DNA of 59,686 bases, from assembly GCA_014378555.1 (NCBI GenBank), contig JACMNN010000095.1, positions 1 through 59,686 on the forward strand. The letters are read 5' to 3'. The DNA comes from Burkholderiales bacterium (GTDB lineage Bacteria; Pseudomonadota; Gammaproteobacteria; Burkholderiales; Casimicrobiaceae). Below the pieces are notes generated by a model. The model saw only the letters and a list, made by a program, of their open reading frames with translations, did not search any database and was not told where the DNA came from. Shown here piece after piece: positions 50,751 to 59,585 of the stretch; position 1 is the stretch's first letter; every line of letters begins with the position of its first letter. The position numbers and the translations under genes are program-made.

Positions 50751-50945
50751 AACTGCCGGTTAAAAAACGCTCCCACCAACTGGCTTGCAGGCATTTCTTC
50801 CGGCAACAACTTTTTGGGCTTGCCTGCATTTTAGAAGCCTGATCGCTGGACGGGTGTGCCGTCACGGCGCTCCCGCGTGACTATTAAGTTCCACTCAAAC
50901 CAGAATAGGGAGTGAGTTTAAAACGCATACAAAAATCGATTGTAA

Positions 50946-50961
50946 GATCGTGTGAACGATC
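50946..50961. repeat. short inverted repeat upstream of the sensor gene
   Basis: GATCG and CGATC arms of 5 bp around TGTGAA, centred 45 bp before the ATG at 50998. Its place in the probable promoter region fits an operator. TGTGAA resembles half of a CRP-type site, but the other half is not present. Confidence 0.35.
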
Positions 50962-50997
50962 TCTCAACCCGTCCCATCCTAGGCAATTTATACATTC

Positions 50998-52782
50998 ATG
51001 GCAGCGAGCACAACCGAAAAAATATCCGGCATCCGCTGGTGGCTGGTGACATCGATAGTAGCTGCGGCGGCAATGTTATCGGCCTTTTATGGCATCAATG
51101 AATACGCCAGCGGCACCGCTGCCATTGTCAAATCAGCCAATAACAACCATGCGCGGTTTGAAGCCATTTTTCAGGATTTGAAGGATGCGCGCTTTCGGGC
51201 ACTTAACCTGGCCGCTGCAACGCTGTTGCAGAGTCGGGTGACGGTCGAGGCCTTCGCTAAGGACGACCGTGCGGCATTGGTGGCCCGTATGGAGCCATTT
51301 TTTGAAACGCTGCAAAAATCTCACGGCATCGAGCAGCTGAATTTCTGGACAGCACCGGCCAAGGTCTACTACCGGGCGGGTTCACCCAACCTGTTTGGCA
51401 TGGATTTGTCGACCTACCGCAAGTCGATCGTTGCCGCTAACGATCGCCGAACCGCCATTTCGGCGATCGAGACCGGCTTAGGCGGTGTCATCGGGCTGCG
51501 CGCCATCACCCCGGTCTCCGTGGAGGGTAAATTTATTGGTGTTATCGAGTTCGTCAGCAACTTCAAGATTCCCCTCGAACGCGCCAGCGAAACCACCGGT
51601 CTTAAGTGGGCGCTCAGTCTCAGTAAAGAGGTTTCTGATCGCGTGGAGCGACCCATTGATCAAAAAAATGACGCCTGGCACGGCAAGGATGTGTACGTTA
51701 CCTATTCCGACCCAGCTACGGGCGAAACCGTAAGGACAATCAAGTTCGACCCGCGTGCCAAAGAGCACAGCTTGGCCAAAGTAGGTGGGCAGACGCTCTA
51801 TGTCAAGACCTTCCCTATTGTCAATTTCTCTGGCATTCCGACGATCACGGTGGCCACGGTGCTTGACGTGTCCGAACCGTTTGCCGAAGTGCTGCGCTCC
51901 GCGAGCACCAAAGCCGGAATTCTATTTTTGTTGCTATCCATTTTGGGCAGCATCGGTGTGGTCAAGTTTGCGCAAATCAAAACTCAGTTTGGCGGGATGA
52001 TGGGGCGCCAACAGAAGCAACTGGAGGAGAAGGCTGCAGCATGTGACGCAGCGCTGGCAAAACTGCGCGATGTCGATTTCATCAAACAGGGCTTTTTCAC
52101 CAAACTGGTCACGGCGGTCAATGAGCCGCTGCAAGCGGTGGCCGGGCAGCTAAAAGCGCTGCCTGCTGAATTGGAGCGCACCGGCGCCAGCTCGGATGTT
52201 GTCAATCGCTTGCATTTTGCTTTGACGGAAACCACGCGCCTGAGCCATTTGATGGAGGACTATTGTCAGGCCGAGATGTTCCGCCAAAAGTTGGTGAAGG
52301 CCGACAATCCGGCGGTATCGCTGGCAGCTGTTGTGGCCAAGACATTGAACGAAGACCTGGCCCTGTTCCTGCGACTACCGCAGCTGGAAATCATCGCGGC
52401 CGTGCCCAGTGACCTGCCTCAAACACGTGCTGATGCTGACTTTTTGCGTCGCGCCATAGCCGGCTTGGTCGGGTTTGCCGCCCAGCGCGCAGGCCGTGGG
52501 CGCATTTTGCTGAGCGCGGCATTGGACGAAACCCAGTGGCTGGTGCTGTCCATTACCGGCTCGGCCTTCACCGACGCCGGCGCGCCCAACCAAGCGTTGC
52601 TCGATGAGTCCCAACAATTCATGGAACGTCTGGCCAATGGTGTCAGCAGAACGCCCAGTAGTGGCGCCTTGGTGAGTGTTGCGCTGTCGCGTGCCATCGT
52701 CGAGTTCTACGGCGGTAGCCTGCGCATTTCCGACAATACAGATGCCCCCGGCTTCGTGGTCCGACTTCCCGTTGCGGCTTAA
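50998..52782 (+). CDS. membrane sensor with degenerate histidine-kinase-like core
   Basis: A 594-aa transmembrane sensor. TM1 is about residues 13-34, a periplasmic double-Cache-like domain spans about 35-303 (ARFEAIFQDLKDARFRALNL, GGVIGLRAITPVSVEGKFIG, VIEFVSNFKIPLERASET), and TM2 about 306-325. A coiled coil follows (MMGRQQKQLEEKAAACDAAL). The region where a kinase would have its H-box reads KLVTAVNEPLQAV, with no phospho-accepting His. The C-terminal ATPase-like fold (RADADFLRRAIAGLVGFAAQ) lacks the N-box Asn and the DxGxG box. So it looks like a pseudo-kinase, possibly a direct regulator of the channel encoded 11 bp downstream. Confidence 0.75.
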   Translation: MAASTTEKISGIRWWLVTSIVAAAAMLSAFYGINEYASGTAAIVKSANNNHARFEAIFQDLKDARFRALNLAAATLLQSRVTVEAFAKDDRAALVARMEPFFETLQKSHGIEQLNFWTAPAKVYYRAGSPNLFGMDLSTYRKSIVAANDRRTAISAIETGLGGVIGLRAITPVSVEGKFIGVIEFVSNFKIPLERASETTGLKWALSLSKEVSDRVERPIDQKNDAWHGKDVYVTYSDPATGETVRTIKFDPRAKEHSLAKVGGQTLYVKTFPIVNFSGIPTITVATVLDVSEPFAEVLRSASTKAGILFLLLSILGSIGVVKFAQIKTQFGGMMGRQQKQLEEKAAACDAALAKLRDVDFIKQGFFTKLVTAVNEPLQAVAGQLKALPAELERTGASSDVVNRLHFALTETTRLSHLMEDYCQAEMFRQKLVKADNPAVSLAAVVAKTLNEDLALFLRLPQLEIIAAVPSDLPQTRADADFLRRAIAGLVGFAAQRAGRGRILLSAALDETQWLVLSITGSAFTDAGAPNQALLDESQQFMERLANGVSRTPSSGALVSVALSRAIVEFYGGSLRISDNTDAPGFVVRLPVAA

Positions 52783-52793
52783 GGGGCGTGCTG

Positions 52794-54224
52794 ATGTCTA
52801 GGGACGGAATCGCAAAAATTTACGGCCGGCTGGCTATTGGCCTGCTGCTGTTCGGCTCGCTGGTTTTCTTCGAGGGCTTGTTTACCGGGCCGCTTTCTTT
52901 TGTCACCGGCATGTCGGACATTAGTTTGAGCCAATGGGTGAAAGCCGCGTTTGCGTTTACGCTGACGCTGCTGGCCGCCCGCATCGTGCGCTGGGAAATC
53001 ATCCACGGTTGGTTGGAGCGACGCTCGGGCAAAAAAGTACCGGAACTGATCGGCGACCTGTTGGTGGCCCTGGTGGTGTTCGTCGGCATCTGCCTGATCG
53101 TCGCGCTGATTTTTAAGCGCGACATTACAGGACTGGTGGCCGCCGGTGGCGCGTCCGTGATGATCATCGGCATTGCCCTGCAGGACATCATCATGGCCCT
53201 TTTCACCGGCGTTTTGTTGAATGTCGAGAAGCCCTTCAAGGTGGGCGATATGGTGCGTATCGACGACAAATATATGGGCAAGATCGTGCGCATCACCTGG
53301 CGCACCACGATACTGCAGACCCGTAGTCACGACATAATTTTTATCCCCAACATTTCGCTTGCCAACGCCGTCATTCTCAACCAGTCACTGCCAGACCCCC
53401 GCTCCAAACGCGTGGTTGAAGTGTTGATTGACTACGACACCTCAGTGGAAAGTGCTGAACGTATTCTTTACGCGGCGGTGCTGGGGGCGGTCGGCGTCCA
53501 GCAAATTGGTTCGCCCACGGTGTTTGCACGAAAAATGGCGCAGGATGGCGTGTTGTACGAAGTGGCATTTACGATTGCCGACTGGTCACAGGACGAGAGA
53601 TCAGAACACGCGGTCATCAAAAGCATTTTGAAGTGCATGCGCGACGCTGAGATCACGGTGTCGTGTCTTAAAACCGAAAACATTGAAATCGAAAAACGCG
53701 TCACTATCGCCAACCGGTCGCAAGATGTGTTCCGTTTGGTGCAGCAGTGCCGGCTATTTCGCAGCTTGCCGGATGACGTTTCTCGGCGTATCAGCGAAGC
53801 CCTGGTGGAACGCCACTTCGCCGCAGGTGCATCCATTGTGCAAGCGGGTGACTCGCAACATGCGGTGTTCATCATCGGTGAAGGCATGGCCAAACGGACG
53901 ATCAGCAGCCGCGACGGCTCCAAGCCGATATCGGAGCGTTTTATCGCCACTGAATTTTTTGGTCGTCGTAGCCTGTTCGCCTGTCAGCCCCAAGTCGCCA
54001 CCGTGCAGGCAGAAACGGCGGTGTTGGCCTACGAATTGGAACGACGCGCTTTGGCCCGTTTGCTTCAGGAAACACCCCACCTAATCAAAATTCTCGCGCA
54101 GGCACTGGCGCAGTTAGCGTGGACCGAAGCGCATGAAGACAACCCTAGTGTCGAGCCAGCACCCGGGGTTCTGGAGCGGCTGATCAATTTGCATCAAGGG
54201 CAAATTGAGGCCAAATATGTTTAG
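52794..54224 (+). CDS. MscS-family channel with C-terminal cNMP-binding-like domain
   Basis: Inner-membrane small-conductance mechanosensitive-type channel fused to a CRP-like domain, 476 aa. Membrane segments are about 8-30, 45-68 and 85-107. The pore helix and beta domain follow: GLVAAGGASVMIIGIALQD, NVEKPFKVGDMVRIDDKYMG and SHDIIFIPNISLANAVI. The cNBD-like domain is about 310-425 (CRLFRSLPDDVSRRISEAL, VFIIGEGMAKRTISSRDG). The phosphate-binding cassette is altered: FFGRRSLF in place of the usual FGE, and QVAT where R-A/S-A is expected. The ATG at 52794 has AAGGGG seven bases upstream; the GTG at 52788 is too close to it. It is 11 bp after the sensor gene. Confidence 0.9.
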   Translation: MSRDGIAKIYGRLAIGLLLFGSLVFFEGLFTGPLSFVTGMSDISLSQWVKAAFAFTLTLLAARIVRWEIIHGWLERRSGKKVPELIGDLLVALVVFVGICLIVALIFKRDITGLVAAGGASVMIIGIALQDIIMALFTGVLLNVEKPFKVGDMVRIDDKYMGKIVRITWRTTILQTRSHDIIFIPNISLANAVILNQSLPDPRSKRVVEVLIDYDTSVESAERILYAAVLGAVGVQQIGSPTVFARKMAQDGVLYEVAFTIADWSQDERSEHAVIKSILKCMRDAEITVSCLKTENIEIEKRVTIANRSQDVFRLVQQCRLFRSLPDDVSRRISEALVERHFAAGASIVQAGDSQHAVFIIGEGMAKRTISSRDGSKPISERFIATEFFGRRSLFACQPQVATVQAETAVLAYELERRALARLLQETPHLIKILAQALAQLAWTEAHEDNPSVEPAPGVLERLINLHQGQIEAKYV

Positions 54225-54546
54225 GGTTGACGGCCGAATCGTGGAATATTTGTAAAGGCGGAACGCCACAATTCCTGTCAGCATTTCACTGTGCGCCGTG
54301 CCGCATCTTGGGTCAACGCGCCGGCCTGGTATTGCTACTCCCACTGCTGCACAAGCTTCGGCAGCAGTTCAAATTTGCGGCCCGCTTAATTCAACGTGAG
54401 GTTCTGCGTTAACTTGTGCCGAACCACTTCGGCCTTGAGCTCCAGCGTGAACGCCCAACGAGCGACCTTTAAATTCTCCGCTTTGTTTTTAGCTAACTCC
54501 ATGTCAATTTTCCGGGCGCTAAGTACTCGACGGAGATCGTACAAGC
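54225..54546. other. intergenic region, possibly decayed gene
   Basis: About 322 bp. On the minus strand a 64-codon frame (54386-54577) encodes AENLKVARWAFTLELKAEVV and similar helical sequence. Beyond its stop, the same strand continues with protein-like but stop-interrupted text (RKFELLPKLVQQWE). I do not recognise it. It could be a decayed gene or chance coding potential. No promoter or terminator stands out. Confidence 0.35.
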
Positions 54547-55509
54547 TCAGAGCATTTTCATTTGCATACGCCGCCACTTTGCCGGTGGTACGCCATATTC
54601 CCGGTTGAAGGCGCGGCTGAAAGAGGTGTCGGTTTGATACCCCACCTCCTCAGCGATTTGGATCAACGGTGCATTGCTGCCCGACAGCAGGTTTGCGGCC
54701 AGAAGCATGCGCCACTGGGTCAAATAATGCATGGGTCCTATGCCGACTATTTGTTGAAATCTCTCAGCCAGTACGGAGCGTGATGCACCGGCTTTTTTCG
54801 CTAGTTCTTCCAATGTCCAGGCGCGTGCAGGATCTTTGTGCAGCGCGCCCAAGGCGGCCCCCACAATGCGGTCGCCAACACCCGCCAACCAACCTGTGGT
54901 TCCCGGCGACTGTTCGTTCATATAAATGCGCAGCACTTCAATAAAAAGCACTTCCGATAGTTTGGTTAGGACGCCCATCCCTCCCGGACGCGGGGATCTG
55001 GCTTCACTTAATGCGTAACGTAGAGATGCTTCGAGCCAAGCACCGGCTTTGGAGCCGCGTACGTTAACTTTGACCACAGGCGAAAGCCCAGCCAGCAGCA
55101 TACGGGCCAGTCGCGCATCACAAGCTAGGTAGCCACAGACCAGTCGGGTCACAGCACCTCCGCCGCCATACGCTAGCTGACGAGGTCGACGCGAAAGCAC
55201 TACGTCCAATTTGGCACCGGTGGCGGCGGGAACGCCGGGTGCCGACGCCATGCGATGCGCATCACCCTGCGGAAAAATTACTGCGTCACCCGCGACGAGA
55301 TGCACAGGCGGTTGCCCCACCATCTCAACATAACACTCGCCTTCTGTAATCATGTGAAAGATCACCACGCGCTCGGCTCCAGGCTCCAAAAAAGGAGCTG
55401 CGTAGTCCGCATGCGGGGACTGATAACACCAAGGTGCCGAGAACCGTCCGTCGATAAAGATGGCCCCGATCAGGCGCACCACTCTCAGAGTCTCTGACAG
55501 GGCATCCAT
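54547..55509 (-). CDS. AraC-family transcriptional regulator with cupin domain
   Basis: Regulator of 320 aa. An N-terminal cupin-like ligand domain (about 1-180: VVIFHMITEGECYVEMVG, HLVAGDAVIFPQGDAHRM) is followed by two HTH motifs of the AraC type (about 225-318). These are WTLEELAKKAGASRSVLAER and IQIAEEVGYQTDTSFSRAF, with the C-terminal GVPPAKWRR signature. Members with this cupin are often repressors or activators of neighbouring detoxification genes. It forms a TAATG overlap with the upstream OsmC gene, so both are cotranscribed and divergent from the methyltransferase/OsmC pair. Confidence 0.92.
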   Translation of the reverse strand: MDALSETLRVVRLIGAIFIDGRFSAPWCYQSPHADYAAPFLEPGAERVVIFHMITEGECYVEMVGQPPVHLVAGDAVIFPQGDAHRMASAPGVPAATGAKLDVVLSRRPRQLAYGGGGAVTRLVCGYLACDARLARMLLAGLSPVVKVNVRGSKAGAWLEASLRYALSEARSPRPGGMGVLTKLSEVLFIEVLRIYMNEQSPGTTGWLAGVGDRIVGAALGALHKDPARAWTLEELAKKAGASRSVLAERFQQIVGIGPMHYLTQWRMLLAANLLSGSNAPLIQIAEEVGYQTDTSFSRAFNREYGVPPAKWRRMQMKML

Positions 55510-56042
55510 TACACGGACGTCACATTGACCTGCAGTGCAAATGGCGTGGCCGTTATCACGGTGCAGGGCACTGGTGAGTGACTAAGGCAACCCCTCACCA
55601 AGCTTTCCAGGGCCATGGGATTGGCTCCGTCGGCTGCGATATTGACGCGCAATTGCACGTCAAACAGTCCTGCGTAAACCAGCTTTCCATCGGGCTCAGC
55701 CATCCCAAGCAGTCCCCTTGCATCAGAGCGGCTGTCGACATGCACCTCAAGGGACGTGAGGTTAATCCCTTCGCATGCGGCCGCGAGTGTGATCGAGGTT
55801 GCCGCACACGAGGCAATGCCAGCACGAAATAGCCAGCCTGGGCTGACCTGATCGCCGGTGCCGCCGAGCTCCTTGGGCATATCGGTGACGACCGACACTG
55901 CCTCGCCGCTGTGCGTCACCACCCGTGTTCCGGATTGCCACCGAGCGACTGCTGGCGGATTGGCGTGGACTGCAACTTCGGGGCGTCTTTGAAATGCAAC
56001 CCTTGCCCGCTTAACAACCACTTCGACAACATGAAGTGACAT
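55509..56042 (-). CDS. OsmC-family protein (first copy)
   Basis: OsmC/Ohr-like protein, 177 aa, of the group that reduces organic hydroperoxides through a Cys pair. The first Cys is in FRAGIASCAATSITLAAACE and the second in GCLSHSPVPC. The beta-rich N-terminal half includes ARWQSGTRVVTHSGEAVSVV. I chose the ATG at 56042 (MSLHVVEVVVKRARVAFQRR), which has GGAG seven bases upstream; the open frame extends further but without family content. Downstream it overlaps the AraC gene by one base. It faces the methyltransferase across 241 bp. Confidence 0.82.
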   Translation of the reverse strand: MSLHVVEVVVKRARVAFQRRPEVAVHANPPAVARWQSGTRVVTHSGEAVSVVTDMPKELGGTGDQVSPGWLFRAGIASCAATSITLAAACEGINLTSLEVHVDSRSDARGLLGMAEPDGKLVYAGLFDVQLRVNIAADGANPMALESLVRGCLSHSPVPCTVITATPFALQVNVTSV

Positions 56043-56283
56043 AGTTAACTCCGATTGATTTCGCAAACTGCCATTTTGGGGCCTCACACCGTTTCGGAGA
56101 AGTGCTCTTTTCGAGTCTGGATTGTCCGCAGCATTGTTGGGCAGCAAATCCGGACGTAGAGGTAATCGCCAACCAGGTGATCACAACATTCGGACGGAAA
56201 GGCAAGTCAACGCGACGATTGGGCAGGACCGGTTTGCACTCGACGAAAGACACTTCGGCTCACACAACTCTGGAGACATCACC

Positions 56284-57096
56284 ATGGAAAATTCAATTGA
56301 TCTCAACGCAATCAAGAGCAAGCAACAGACCGCTTGGGCCAGCGGTGACTATGCCGTGATCGGCACCACATTACAAATTGTCGGAGAGTCGCTGGCCGAG
56401 GCCTGCGACGTGTGCTGTGACGAGCTGGTGCTCGATGTCGCTGCGGGCAACGGCAATGCCAGCCTCGCTGCGGCGCGACGCGGCTGCAAGGTGACTTCAA
56501 CGGATTACGTGGAAGCGTTGTTGGAACGTGGCGCTGAGCGCGCCCGGGCCGACCATCTGAATGTGCAGTTTCAGACCGCCGATGCCGAAAATCTTCCTTT
56601 CGCCAATTCAAGCTATGACGTGGTGCTCTCTACCTTTGGCGTGATGTTCACACCCGACCATGCCAAGGCGGCGGCTGAGCTGCTGCGCGTGTGCCGACCG
56701 GGCGGGCGCATCGGTTTGGCCAACTGGACCCCGGATGGCTTTATCGGCCAGGTGTTCAAGACGTTGGGGCGACACTTGCCGCCGCCAGCAGGCGTGCAGC
56801 CGCCTTCGCGCTGGGGCGTTGTGTCGCACTTGGAAACGTTGTTCGGACCGTCAGCCAAATCCATTACTGCGACACCGATAATGTTTAACTTTCGCTACCG
56901 CTCAGCAGCACATTTCATCGAGGTGTTCCGCACTTGGTACGGGCCTGTCCATAAAGCGTTCGCTGCACTACCGGCAGAAAGCGCAGCCACGTTGGAAGCA
57001 GATCTGACGGCACTTCTGAATCGTATGAACCGAGCGGGAGACAAATCGCTGGTGGTTCCCAGCGAGTACCTAGAAATTGTGATCACGCGGAACTGA
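56284..57096 (+). CDS. class I SAM-dependent methyltransferase
   Basis: Methyltransferase of 270 aa of the Methyltransf_11/UbiE-like group. SAM motif I is ELVLDVAAGNGNASLAAARR, the acidic loop is TSTDYVEALLERG, motif II is DAENLPFANSSYDVVLSTFG, and motif III is LLRVCRPGGRIGLANWTPDG. A region around HFIEVFRTWYGPVHKAFAAL is shared with a widespread small family often annotated only as methyltransferase. I chose the ATG at 56284 over a longer frame. An OsmC gene follows after 14 bp. The substrate is unknown; arsenic or thiol chemistry is possible but not shown. Confidence 0.88.
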   Translation: MENSIDLNAIKSKQQTAWASGDYAVIGTTLQIVGESLAEACDVCCDELVLDVAAGNGNASLAAARRGCKVTSTDYVEALLERGAERARADHLNVQFQTADAENLPFANSSYDVVLSTFGVMFTPDHAKAAAELLRVCRPGGRIGLANWTPDGFIGQVFKTLGRHLPPPAGVQPPSRWGVVSHLETLFGPSAKSITATPIMFNFRYRSAAHFIEVFRTWYGPVHKAFAALPAESAATLEADLTALLNRMNRAGDKSLVVPSEYLEIVITRN

Positions 57097-57110
57097 CCAT
57101 TAAAACACTA

Positions 57111-57641
57111 GTGCAGGACGCCCAGGCCCCACTGCGCAGCCTTTTTCGAACGACGCCTGCGCTGGCGATGGTCACTGATAACGCACGCACGTGCGGTGCC
57201 GATCCGGCTGATCCGTTTCACTCCAGCGTGGAGCCCATGGACGGATGCGGCGTCGTGGTGCCCGTTGGCGTGCACCGGGCCGTAGGTGGCTTGCATGACG
57301 CACCGACACCGGGCGACATATTGTGCGCTGCGCTGGCGTCGTGTCAGGACTCGTCGGTGAGAATGGTGGCCAATCGCTTGGGCGTTGAAATCCTCTCCCT
57401 TGAGGTGCGTGTCAACGCAAAAGTGGATGTGCGAGGCACCCTGGGCATGGACGCTGACGTACCAGTCGGGTTTCAGTCCATATCTTGTGACATTGACATG
57501 CAAGTGAAGGAAGACACCCCACCCAAACTTCGGGAGGTGCTGAAATCGGCAGCGCAAAAATGCTGCGTGGTGCAACAGACCCTGCACAATCCGCCACCCG
57601 TCATGACCCGTTTTGTCTTTACAGACATGGAAGCCGCTTAA
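57111..57641 (+). CDS. OsmC-family protein (second copy)
   Basis: Second OsmC-like protein, 176 aa, divergent from the first in sequence. It has the reactive Cys in LCAALASCQDSSVRMVANRL and the second in AQKCCVVQQTLHNPPPV, with strands SLEVRVNAKVDVRGTLGMD between. It starts with GTG at 57111, 14 bp after the methyltransferase, so both belong to one transcript. Having one OsmC gene in each divergent arm next to an AraC regulator suggests a shared stress or detoxification response. Confidence 0.82.
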   Translation: MQDAQAPLRSLFRTTPALAMVTDNARTCGADPADPFHSSVEPMDGCGVVVPVGVHRAVGGLHDAPTPGDILCAALASCQDSSVRMVANRLGVEILSLEVRVNAKVDVRGTLGMDADVPVGFQSISCDIDMQVKEDTPPKLREVLKSAAQKCCVVQQTLHNPPPVMTRFVFTDMEAA

Positions 57642-57666
57642 AAGCCCGGACGCCATGAAACAGCGT

Positions 57667-57966
57667 TCAAGGAATGCAGATCAAACTGCCTTCTTCATGG
57701 GTTGACGACTGACTGAGCGAAACCCAGTGGGGGAGGACTTCCCAGCGCATGGGCCGTCGGATTGTGTTGCGGCACATCTCGATGTAATCAACGATATCTG
57801 CCCAAGAGCTGACCCGCCGCGCTAGGGCGATGAAGTCGCGCCCGGTTGCATAGGTATGCGAGCACCGCGTCATTCCGTAGCCGGAAAAGTGCTGAAGGTC
57901 ACCACTACAAACTTTACTTCGCGCTGAAAGCCGGTGGCATTCAAGCGACTGGCCCCGTGCGGCCAT
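57667..57966 (-). pseudogene. possible IS3-type transposase remnant
   Basis: A 99-codon minus-strand frame contains WADIVDYIEMCRNTIRRP, which resembles the IS3-family OrfB tail motif of the form D-I-x-x-Y-I-E-x-F-Y-N-x-x-R-R-H. The rest of the frame gives no clear transposase match and the expected catalytic DDE residues are absent. If correct, it is a heavily decayed fragment. No terminal inverted repeats were found. Confidence 0.3.
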
Positions 57967-57990
57967 GGAGCACGAGGGTGCCGAGCTCTT

Positions 57991-58020
57991 CAGATCCTTC
58001 GCTGCGCTCAGGGCGAACGG
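57991..58020 (+). repeat. dispersed 30-bp repeat, copy 3
   Basis: CAGATCCTTCGCTGCGCTCA plus GGGCGAACGG. It has the same orientation as copy 2 and lies 37 bp before the duplicated 34-bp segment at 58058-58091, compared with 89 bp at the other locus. Confidence 0.85.
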
Positions 58021-58059
58021 GGACGGGGACGGGGACGGCGACGCGCGAGGGAGCCGGGC

Positions 58060-59247
58060 CTAACGCAGCGTTTCGAGCCCGCGCTTGAACCGCTCCAAGC
58101 CGTCGTCCAACCTCGGCAATTCGCTCGCAAAACACCAGCGCAAAAACCCTTCGCCTTCGTCGCCAAAACCTGCCCCTGGTGCGATACCTAGGCCGAAGTC
58201 AGTGACCAGTTTTTTGCAAAATGCGAGCGAATCGGTGACGCCGTCTACTTTGAAAAACGCATACATCGCGCCCGGTGGCTGCGGTGCTTGCACACCAGGC
58301 AGCGCGTTCAGCGCAGCGCATAGGTGGTCGCGCGCGGCACGAAAGCGTTCTTGGGTGCGCGCGATGACGGCGTCACCGTGGGTGATTGCTGCATCACCCG
58401 CGCGCTGAATGAACACCGGCGAGCACGAGGTGTTGTACTCAATGACCTTGCCGAGTTGCTCGATAAACGGCGCCGGCGCGGCAATCCAGCCCAAGCGCCA
58501 ACCGGTCATCAGCCACGATTTGGAAAATGTGTTGGCGCTGACCAGTCGATCATTGGCGTCGCTAATGTCGAAGAAAGACGGCGCGCAACCACTACCGTCA
58601 AACACCAGCCGCTCGTAGGCGTCATCAGCCAGCAGCCAGATGCCATGCCGCCGACAGCGCGCCAGGATCGCCTTTTGCTCGTCGCGCGTGAGCGTCCAGC
58701 CGGTGGGGTTGTTCGGCGAATTCACCATCAGCATTTTGGTGTCGGGTGTCAGCGCGGCGAGCAGACGATCCAGATCGAGACGCCAGCCTTGAGGCGTGAA
58801 ATCGAGCGACACGCATTCCACGTTCGCCGAGAGAATTTTTGGAATTTCGACCAAGTTGGGCCACAACGGTGTGACGCACACCACGCGGTCACCGGGGTTG
58901 ACGATGCACTGCGCTGCGAGCGACAACGCGTTGACACCTGCACTGGTGATGGCGATGTTGTCGCTGACGATGGTCGCCGCAGGGTTGGGATGCAGCCGCG
59001 CGAGATACGTGGCGACCGTTTGCCGTAATTCTGGCAGACCGAGGTTGTGCGAATAGAACGTTTCACCGCGCGCTAGGCTTTCGCTCGCGGCGGCGCGGAT
59101 GAAGTCTGGCGTCACCTCATCAGGCTCGCCAAACCAGAAGGTCAGCACATCAGTGCGGCCAATACCGGCGTTGGCCACTTCACGAACTTTTGAGCCGCGC
59201 AAATTGACAATGGCGGCACGCGGGAGAAGGTGAGAATTATTTTGCAT
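58060..59247 (-). CDS. class I/II pyridoxal-phosphate aminotransferase
   Basis: Fold-type I PLP aminotransferase, 395 aa. The PLP Lys is in SANTFSKSWLMTGWRLGW (SxxK-type pocket). Other conserved parts are SPNNPTGWTLTRDEQKAI, the Asp-Ala-Tyr site in LLADDAYERLVF, and GAMYAFFKVDG. The substrate may be aspartate, alanine or an aromatic amino acid; the sequence does not decide. The last ten codons (RFKRGLETLR plus stop) are part of a 34-bp segment repeated at 49275-49308. The gene is divergent from dnaE. Confidence 0.9.
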   Translation of the reverse strand: MQNNSHLLPRAAIVNLRGSKVREVANAGIGRTDVLTFWFGEPDEVTPDFIRAAASESLARGETFYSHNLGLPELRQTVATYLARLHPNPAATIVSDNIAITSAGVNALSLAAQCIVNPGDRVVCVTPLWPNLVEIPKILSANVECVSLDFTPQGWRLDLDRLLAALTPDTKMLMVNSPNNPTGWTLTRDEQKAILARCRRHGIWLLADDAYERLVFDGSGCAPSFFDISDANDRLVSANTFSKSWLMTGWRLGWIAAPAPFIEQLGKVIEYNTSCSPVFIQRAGDAAITHGDAVIARTQERFRAARDHLCAALNALPGVQAPQPPGAMYAFFKVDGVTDSLAFCKKLVTDFGLGIAPGAGFGDEGEGFLRWCFASELPRLDDGLERFKRGLETLR

Positions 59248-59585
59248 GGCGTGATTATCCCGACTTAGCGAGAGGCCGTGGCTTGCCGCATCCGATTAAA
59301 TTGAACCCACACCGGATAAACATCGCATCCCTGCTGGTCGACGGCAGCCGCACGGTTTTAGAAATGCCACCGAACAACCAGATTTGCAACGAATTGCAGC
59401 TGTTGCGCAAACGCTACCGTCGCCAGCTGCGCATCAGCTTTTCCTCTGGATGGCCCGTTAAACATGGGCTTAGCGCTTGCAGGCCTGTAGGTCACGAAGG
59501 GGCGACCGTGGACTTACGAACTACAAACGGCGCGTCTCGCAACACTTTGTGTGTCAACCACGCTGCGGCTTCGTAAAATCAGTAA
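59248..59585. other. intergenic region between aminotransferase and dnaE
   Basis: About 338 bp. A 97-codon plus-strand frame (59283-59576) has no ribosome-binding site and no recognisable content, so I do not call it a gene. The region should carry the divergent promoters of the aminotransferase and dnaE; no specific boxes stand out. Confidence 0.5.

Noticed and set aside
59283-59576. 97-codon frame before dnaE
   Set aside because: No ribosome-binding site, no recognisable content, in a region expected to hold divergent promoters.
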